64,000 nucleotides of DNA, taken from assembly GCA_964487155.1 (NCBI GenBank), contig CAZAQB010000001.1, positions 1 through 64,000 on the forward strand, read 5' to 3'. Positions 59,712-64,000 of the stretch are shown one piece after another. Positions within the stretch are counted from its first letter, which is position 1; the number at the start of each line of letters is the position of its first letter. The position numbers were made by a program, and so were the translations under genes. Source of the stretch: CAZAQB01 sp964487155 (GTDB taxonomy: Bacteria; Pseudomonadota; Gammaproteobacteria; Nitrococcales; Nitrococcaceae). The notes beneath the pieces are model-generated. The model searched no databases, was not told the DNA's origin, and saw only the letters and a program-made list of their open reading frames with translations.

Positions 59712-60036
59712 CTGAGCTCCGAAACCTGGGATCCACACCGTGGGGCGCCTGCATGTCGCAACTTGCCTAAAGGGCTCGGCCGGCAGATCGGGGCAGTGGG
59801 GCGGTCGAGTGCGGGAAGGAGGCCGGCAGGCTGCGTGCCGCGGCGGTCCAGCCGCCCATCAACCCGGGAACGTGTCCCGAGGGGTTGGGCCCAACACACG
59901 CCCTCCGATCCGCCGCCGACTTCCTGCACGATGTTCATATAGGAGCCCCCGGGGGCTCTGTCAATCAAACTGGACTCGCCACGAGTGCAGACCGATGCTG
60001 CAGTCCGGAAACGTTTGCCGTAAGTGACCAGGACGT
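59712..60036. other. Intergenic region between the two halves of the fdh locus
   Basis: 325 bases without a gene, likely holding the promoter for torD-fdhXABC. It includes the perfect 16-base palindrome GAGCCCCCGGGGGCTC at 59943-59958, which may terminate the upstream polyferredoxin transcript. No FNR box or sigma-54 site was recognised. Confidence 0.5.
59943..59958 (-). terminator. Possible terminator hairpin after polyferredoxin gene
   Basis: GAGCCCCCGGGGGCTC is a perfect palindrome 78 bases beyond the stop at 60037. It has no loop bases and is followed on the minus strand by CTATATG rather than a T-run, so the terminator role is uncertain. Confidence 0.3.
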
Positions 60037-61683
60037 TCACTGGTAGCTCTCCAGGCCGCCCTCTCGGGCCAGCAGGTCACGGACCCGGCAGTCCTCGCAC
60101 ATGAGCAGCCGCTCGCGCGCCTCCGGGTCCTCGAACATCCAGTGGCCCTGGAGCCGCTCCTGCATGCGGGCGATCAGCTTCTCGGTGGCGAACGGCTTGC
60201 TGCAGCGCACGCACCGGAACAGTTTTTCCTCTGCGACGCGGCGCGGCCGCGGCTGGCTCTGAGAGGGAAAGTGCCAGCGTGACTCCAGGGTGATGGCGTC
60301 CTCCGGGCAGGCCTTCGCGCAGATGCCGCACTGCACGCAGACATCCTCGTGGAACCACAGCTCCGGGCTGTCGCCGCCGCCCCGCAAGGCCCCCACGGGA
60401 CACACCGAGACGCAGGCCATGCAAAGGGTGCAGGCCTCGGCGGAAACCCGCAGGGTGCCGAAGGGCGAGCCCTGCGGCAGCGGGACCTCCTCGGGCCTGG
60501 CAAGCGCCTGGGCACCCAGCTGGTCCACCGCCAGACGGATCAGCTCGCGCTTGCGCCCGAGGGGCGCAAAGGCCCCCGGCTGACCGAGGCCGGCCGGAGC
60601 CTCCGCCAGGGCATCCGGCAGCGCCTCGGCGCCAACCTCCAGATGCCGGATACGGGACTCGTCGATACCCAGCGCCGCCAGCAATGGCTCCACCCAGGCC
60701 AGTTGCGCATCGAACTCGGCGCGGGACGCGCAGGGAGTCCCGGGTGCACAGAACACCACAACCTGGGCGGCCCCGAATGCCAGCAGGGCCAGCCAGGCGT
60801 CCGGCCCGACGCTGCCCACGTCCTCCACCACCAGGGGCAGCACGTGCTCCGGCAGGCTGGCGAGGTCGTCGCCCAGGGCCACACGGCCCCGTTCCTCATC
60901 GAGCACCAGGACCACGGGGGCACCGCCGCCGGCGTCCCGGTAGGCCCTTAAGGCCCGGCGGGCGAGTTCCAGCAGATCCCCGACGCTTGGCAGGGCATAG
61001 CTCATGGCGCCGCTGGGACAGGCGCTGGCACAGCCACCGCAGCCCTGGCAGAGGTAGGGGTCGACCTCCACCTTGTCGCCGATGCTGCGGATCGCCCAGG
61101 CCGCACAGGCATCGCGGCAGCGATCACAGCCGGCAATGCCTCGGCTGGAGTGGGCGCAGATGTCGGGCTCGTAGTGGAAGAACCGGGGCTTGTCGAACTC
61201 ACCGACCAGCTCCGGCAGTTGTTCCTCGGCCCGCGCCTGGGCCTGGGCGTCGCCGCCCGCGGGGAAATAGCCGATGGGCGGCACCTCTGCGCCAATCAGC
61301 GGCGGCTCGCCCAGATCCAGTACCAGGTCGAACTCGGTTTCGCCGCGCCCGCCGGAGCCGGGGAAGGGCCCCGCCGGCCCCACCGGGCGGAAGGCCCCGA
61401 AATGGCCCTCCAGCCGCTGCAGGCGGCCGCGACCCAGCAACTGCACCGCCGCCGGCCCGAAGTCCTCCGGGTCGGCATCCTCCTGCAGGAACACCTGGCA
61501 CTCCAGCCGGTCGCCAAGCTGCTCGGCGGCGGCCACTGCCGCGTCCCGCGGCCCTACCACCAGCAAGCGCCCGCGGGACAGGTAGCTGACCAGCCCCGGG
61601 GGCTGCACGTCGCGCTCGGCCAGCACGGCCAGCCCGGCCTCCCGGGGGGAGGCCGGGTGTTCGGCGCCCAGCCGCTCACTCAT
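60037..61683 (-). CDS. Polyferredoxin of the formate dehydrogenase locus
   Basis: A 548-residue iron-sulfur protein. It has a Rossmann-like N-terminal half, then cysteine sites near residue 175 (CAHSSRGIAGCDRCRDAC), near 212 (CQGCGGCASACPSG), near 418 (CTLCMACVSVCP) and near 448 (CVQCGICAKACP), and a C-terminal zinc-ribbon-like pair (CVRC near 490, CEDC near 530). Proteins of this shape accompany Fdh genes of the Shewanella type together with DUF3305/DUF3306. It could deliver electrons or help load the cofactor. The stop-start overlap with the DUF3306 gene is four bases. Confidence 0.8.
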   Translation of the reverse strand: MSERLGAEHPASPREAGLAVLAERDVQPPGLVSYLSRGRLLVVGPRDAAVAAAEQLGDRLECQVFLQEDADPEDFGPAAVQLLGRGRLQRLEGHFGAFRPVGPAGPFPGSGGRGETEFDLVLDLGEPPLIGAEVPPIGYFPAGGDAQAQARAEEQLPELVGEFDKPRFFHYEPDICAHSSRGIAGCDRCRDACAAWAIRSIGDKVEVDPYLCQGCGGCASACPSGAMSYALPSVGDLLELARRALRAYRDAGGGAPVVLVLDEERGRVALGDDLASLPEHVLPLVVEDVGSVGPDAWLALLAFGAAQVVVFCAPGTPCASRAEFDAQLAWVEPLLAALGIDESRIRHLEVGAEALPDALAEAPAGLGQPGAFAPLGRKRELIRLAVDQLGAQALARPEEVPLPQGSPFGTLRVSAEACTLCMACVSVCPVGALRGGGDSPELWFHEDVCVQCGICAKACPEDAITLESRWHFPSQSQPRPRRVAEEKLFRCVRCSKPFATEKLIARMQERLQGHWMFEDPEARERLLMCEDCRVRDLLAREGGLESYQ

Positions 61684-62243
61684 ATTTCTTCCTCGGCATC
61701 GCCGTCGTCGATTGGGTGAGTTCCAGCGGCCCGGGCATGCGGCTGCGCCGCTGCGGTGCGGGCCAGATCGCTTTCGGAATCCGCCGCCGGGTCCGGCGCG
61801 GCCTCGGCGTCCGCCGCTGCGCGGCGCTCGGCGGCGAGCCGCTCCAGGCGCTCCTGGTCGAACTTCATGTCGCTGGTGATGATGTCGCCCAGGGCGGCGA
61901 AACTGCGGTAGTCCTCGTCATAGTCATCCAGTCCGTCCCGGATGTTGAAGCCGGGCAGGGAGAACAGCCGCCGCAGGGCCTGGCGCCGGAGATGCTCGCT
62001 CACGCCCTCGGAGAAGAACGGGCTGACATCCCGGCTCTGCTCGATGCTCTCCAGGGGCGGCATGTCCGAATCGCCCAATACGGGCGCGTCTGACTCCGTG
62101 GCCGGCGCGGGCTCGGGGCGCTCGGCTGCGGGCGGCTGATCCGCTTCCGGGACCCCCTGCTTGCGGCGGCTCCAGCGCTGCAGGAAACCCTCGTCCACGT
62201 CCGTATCGCCCGGGTCGGCGTGTCTTTCGTCGCTGCGGCTCAT
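61680..62243 (-). CDS. DUF3306 protein
   Basis: A 187-residue acidic protein. The conserved core SPFFSEGVSEHLRRQALRRL, FSLPGFNIRDGLDDYDEDY and FAALGDIITSDMKF is the DUF3306 signature; the ends are low-complexity. No membrane segment or metal site. It overlaps both neighbours by four bases. Members occur almost always with formate dehydrogenase genes; the role is not known, probably assembly. Confidence 0.85.
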   Translation of the reverse strand: MSRSDERHADPGDTDVDEGFLQRWSRRKQGVPEADQPPAAERPEPAPATESDAPVLGDSDMPPLESIEQSRDVSPFFSEGVSEHLRRQALRRLFSLPGFNIRDGLDDYDEDYRSFAALGDIITSDMKFDQERLERLAAERRAAADAEAAPDPAADSESDLARTAAAQPHARAAGTHPIDDGDAEEEI

Positions 62244-62755
62244 CGCGTTGGCTCCCCTGCGTCCAGGGGCTTGCGGCGGCGGCGTCCGCCGCCTTTCTCC
62301 CGGGGCCGGAAGTGGGCCACCACGAAACGCTCCAGCCAGTCGTGGAGCGCGCCGGGCAGCTCGGTGGCGAACACCTCGGCGTCGCCCTCCATCTCCCGGC
62401 TCGCCGCGTCCTGGTCCGCGGAGACCATCACCGGCACCATGCTACCGTCCAGATCCTCCCGGCACACCACGAACAGCGATGGCCGCGTGCTCTGCAGGTT
62501 GAACCAGTAAGTCTCCGCCTGGGAGCGGTTGAGCCGCACCCGCAGGCCGGTCCAGAGCAGGTCCCGCGCCTCGCCCTCCTCCGTCACTACGGTACAGCGC
62601 ACCTGCTCGTCCACCTCTGCCTGGGACTGGGGGCGCACCTCCACCAGGGACCATCGCGAATAGGGCCAGCCGCGGTGGTTGAGCATCTCCCGGCGCAGTC
62701 GCACTGCTACCGGGTAGTCGGCGCGGGGGATACCCGCCGGGCCTGGATCGTTCAC
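62240..62755 (-). CDS. DUF3305 protein
   Basis: A 171-residue cytoplasmic protein with the DUF3305 pattern (RREMLNHRGWPYSRWSLVEV, then LRLNRSQAETYWFNL-like segment and LFVVCRED). The GTG start at 62755 overlaps the previous stop (GTGA). It ends in a highly basic tail (KGGGRRRRK). Co-translated with DUF3306 and the DUF6505-like gene; function unknown. Confidence 0.82.
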   Translation of the reverse strand: MNDPGPAGIPRADYPVAVRLRREMLNHRGWPYSRWSLVEVRPQSQAEVDEQVRCTVVTEEGEARDLLWTGLRVRLNRSQAETYWFNLQSTRPSLFVVCREDLDGSMVPVMVSADQDAASREMEGDAEVFATELPGALHDWLERFVVAHFRPREKGGGRRRRKPLDAGEPTR

Positions 62756-63276
62756 GATTCCACCTCGCCGGCTCGGCCGGATTCGGAAACACCCGACTGC
62801 TCGGGCACGAGTTGAATCGCCCGGGCGCCCTCCCACTGGGCCCGCGGCCGGTGCACGCGGAAGTCCTCGCTGATGCCTTCCGGGCCCAGCCGGCGCTCCA
62901 GGGTCAGCAGGGTGTTCACCGGCTCGCCGCAGAGCTCCTGGACGAAGTTAACCTCCCGGCGCGCCTCCTCCAGTGCCGCCTCCAACCCCGGCGCCCCGTA
63001 GCGTTCGACGAAGTGCCAGGCCAGGCGTTCCAGGACCTGGCGCAGCTCGGCCTCGGAAATCTCGCTGATCACCGCCACAGTGGACCAGCCGAAGCTGCCG
63101 AGGCCGAGGAAGCCCCGCGTGAAGGCCTCCCGGTCACGTCCCTTGAGCGCTCCCGGATCCAGGTCCGAGAAGGTGAACGCGAAGGATCCGGGCACCGCCC
63201 ACTCGCCCGCTTCGGCGGCGGCAGGAAAAACCCGGGTGTCGCTGTCATCGAGCCGGATGGTTCGCAGAAATCTCAT
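62752..63276 (-). CDS. DUF6505-like protein, first gene of fdh accessory operon
   Basis: A 174-residue protein with MRFLRTIRLDDSDTRVFPAA at the N terminus, a pattern I associate with the DUF6505 family of fdh loci. The frame stays open upstream to 63498 but crosses the AT-rich intergenic region, so the ATG at 63276 is preferred. No signal or membrane segment. It leads the four overlapping accessory genes. Confidence 0.7.
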   Translation of the reverse strand: MRFLRTIRLDDSDTRVFPAAAEAGEWAVPGSFAFTFSDLDPGALKGRDREAFTRGFLGLGSFGWSTVAVISEISEAELRQVLERLAWHFVERYGAPGLEAALEEARREVNFVQELCGEPVNTLLTLERRLGPEGISEDFRVHRPRAQWEGARAIQLVPEQSGVSESGRAGEVES

Positions 63277-63385
63277 GAAGTATGGATCATGGGGAAAGTG
63301 GGAACCGATTGGCCGTTGTTGCAGCCCGTATAAGTAATAGGTATAGGACTTTTTTAACCACAAGCCAATAGGTGACGGAGGACAC

Positions 63386-64000
63386 ATGGTCGACGCCCCG
63401 GCGCCGGATGTCACGCTGCTGGTAGGCACGCGCAAGGGGTTGTTCGTTGCCCGGACCGACGCCGACCGGCGCCGCTGGCGGCTGGAAGGGCCCCACATGG
63501 CGGGCTACGAGATCCAGAGCGCTTTCGCGGACCCCCGGCGATCGGGAACCTGCTTCGCGGCGGCGCATCATCCGGTCTGGGGTATCCACGTCTACCGCAG
63601 CCGGGATCACGGCCATACCTGGCACCCGCTGCGGGACGTGCCCCGTCACGGCGACAGCGACGACGACCCGGCGAGCCTGCGCATGATCTGGTGCCTCGCG
63701 CCGGGCGCCGATGCGGAGCCGGACACCCTGTACGCGGCCATCGAGCCGCCCGGGCTGTTCGTCAGCCGGGACGCCGGCGAGAGCTGGGAGCCCCTGGAGG
63801 GATTCAATCGCCATCCCACCCGGGACTGCTGGCACCCGGCCAAGGGCGGCATGGCGGTGCACTCGATCCAGGTGCAGCGGGACGACCCCACGCAGCTGTG
63901 GCTCGCCCTGTCCGCCGGCGGCGTCTACCGCTCCAGCGACGGTGGCGCCAGTTTCCGGCCCGTGAACCAGGGCATCCGGGCGCCTTACCTGGCGGACCCG
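63386..64000 (+). CDS. Beta-propeller (BNR/sialidase-like) protein, 3' end outside window
   Basis: The first 205 residues of a cytoplasmic protein with repeated propeller blades: VTLLVGTRKGLFVARTDADR, VYRSRDHGHTWHPLRDV, LFVSRDAGESWEPLEGF and VYRSSDGGASFRPVNQG carry Asp-box (SxDxGxxW) motifs. Such WD40/YVTN/BNR-like proteins are often annotated exo-alpha-sialidase without proof. ATG 63386 follows GGAGGA. It diverges from the fdh accessory operon across a 109-base AT-rich gap and may not be functionally linked to it. Confidence 0.78.
   Translation, partial: MVDAPAPDVTLLVGTRKGLFVARTDADRRRWRLEGPHMAGYEIQSAFADPRRSGTCFAAAHHPVWGIHVYRSRDHGHTWHPLRDVPRHGDSDDDPASLRMIWCLAPGADAEPDTLYAAIEPPGLFVSRDAGESWEPLEGFNRHPTRDCWHPAKGGMAVHSIQVQRDDPTQLWLALSAGGVYRSSDGGASFRPVNQGIRAPYLADP

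Noticed and set aside
59712..60036. An FNR/ANR box for the fdh genes
   Set aside because: ATCAA half-sites occur, but no TTGAT partner at the required four-base spacing.
63277..63385. A sigma-70 promoter in the AT-rich gap between the DUF6505-like and propeller genes
   Set aside because: TATAAG and TATAGG are present, but no -35 sits at acceptable spacing on either strand.
1..64000. CRISPR arrays, tRNA or rRNA genes
   Set aside because: No regularly spaced direct repeats of 24-40 bases and no cloverleaf or rRNA sequence were noticed; a tRNAscan or Infernal run would settle this.

Overview
The window is a 64 kb piece of a high-GC gammaproteobacterial chromosome. The gene blocks acpS-pdxJ-recO-era-rnc-lepB-lepA, mucD-rseCBA-rpoE-nadB, sdhCDAB-sdhE-ygfX, prfB-lysS, ftsK-lolA-rarA-serS and aat-bpt-infA-clpA-clpS have the order usual in this class. 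The gene content fits a Chromatiales/Ectothiorhodospiraceae-like organism, but that placement is an inference from gene content and base composition only. The sequence is a scaffold with two 100-N gaps (19571-19670 and 41163-41262). Each gap is flanked by the same 55 bases on both sides, so both look like unmerged contig overlaps rather than missing DNA.

Layout. 1-5 kb: a broken transposase remnant, a DUF7931-like gene coupled to a small secreted secretin-N-like protein, then nudF, rlmD and a PolB-type exonuclease on the minus strand. 5-7 kb: a GacS/BarA-shaped hybrid kinase that has lost its phosphoacceptor His and Asp, preceded by a 169-bp palindromic MITE-like element. 7-18 kb: a minus-strand block for lipid, cofactor, translation and signal-peptidase functions, then the complete sigma-E operon with a recognisable sigma-E promoter at 18245-18271. 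18-26 kb: nadB (split by an artificial gap), the succinate dehydrogenase locus with two SDH assembly factors, and ygfZ. 26-40 kb: lysS, prfB with its programmed frameshift, an OprB-like porin, hrpA, phosphatases, a BI-1/YccA membrane protein, an ExeA-like ATPase and a di-haem cytochrome. 40-53 kb: cysB, serS, rarA, lolA, ftsK, a FemAB-like transferase, aat, bpt, infA, clpA and clpS. 53.6-63.3 kb: a respiratory formate dehydrogenase locus. The right edge cuts a beta-propeller (BNR/sialidase-like) gene.

How the genes work together. RpoE, RseA, RseB, RseC and MucD form the envelope-stress circuit. Aat, Bpt, ClpS and ClpA form the bacterial N-degron pathway, with ClpP not in view. The formate dehydrogenase genes run in one direction: DUF6505, DUF3305, DUF3306, a polyferredoxin, a TorD-like chaperone, a small Tat-targeted protein, FdhA, FdhB, two small lipoproteins and a large cytochrome b subunit. 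This gives a periplasm-facing, quinone-linked formate oxidase with its maturation factors.

The least explained parts are the two related lipoproteins inside the fdh operon, the phosphoacceptor-less hybrid kinase, the row of three overlapping transferases that belong to aminoacyl-tRNA-using folds, and several palindromic repeat families: a MITE, E. coli-like REP/BIMEs, two larger GCC-CATCT-type palindromes and heptamer repeats. No tRNA, rRNA or CRISPR array was recognised.
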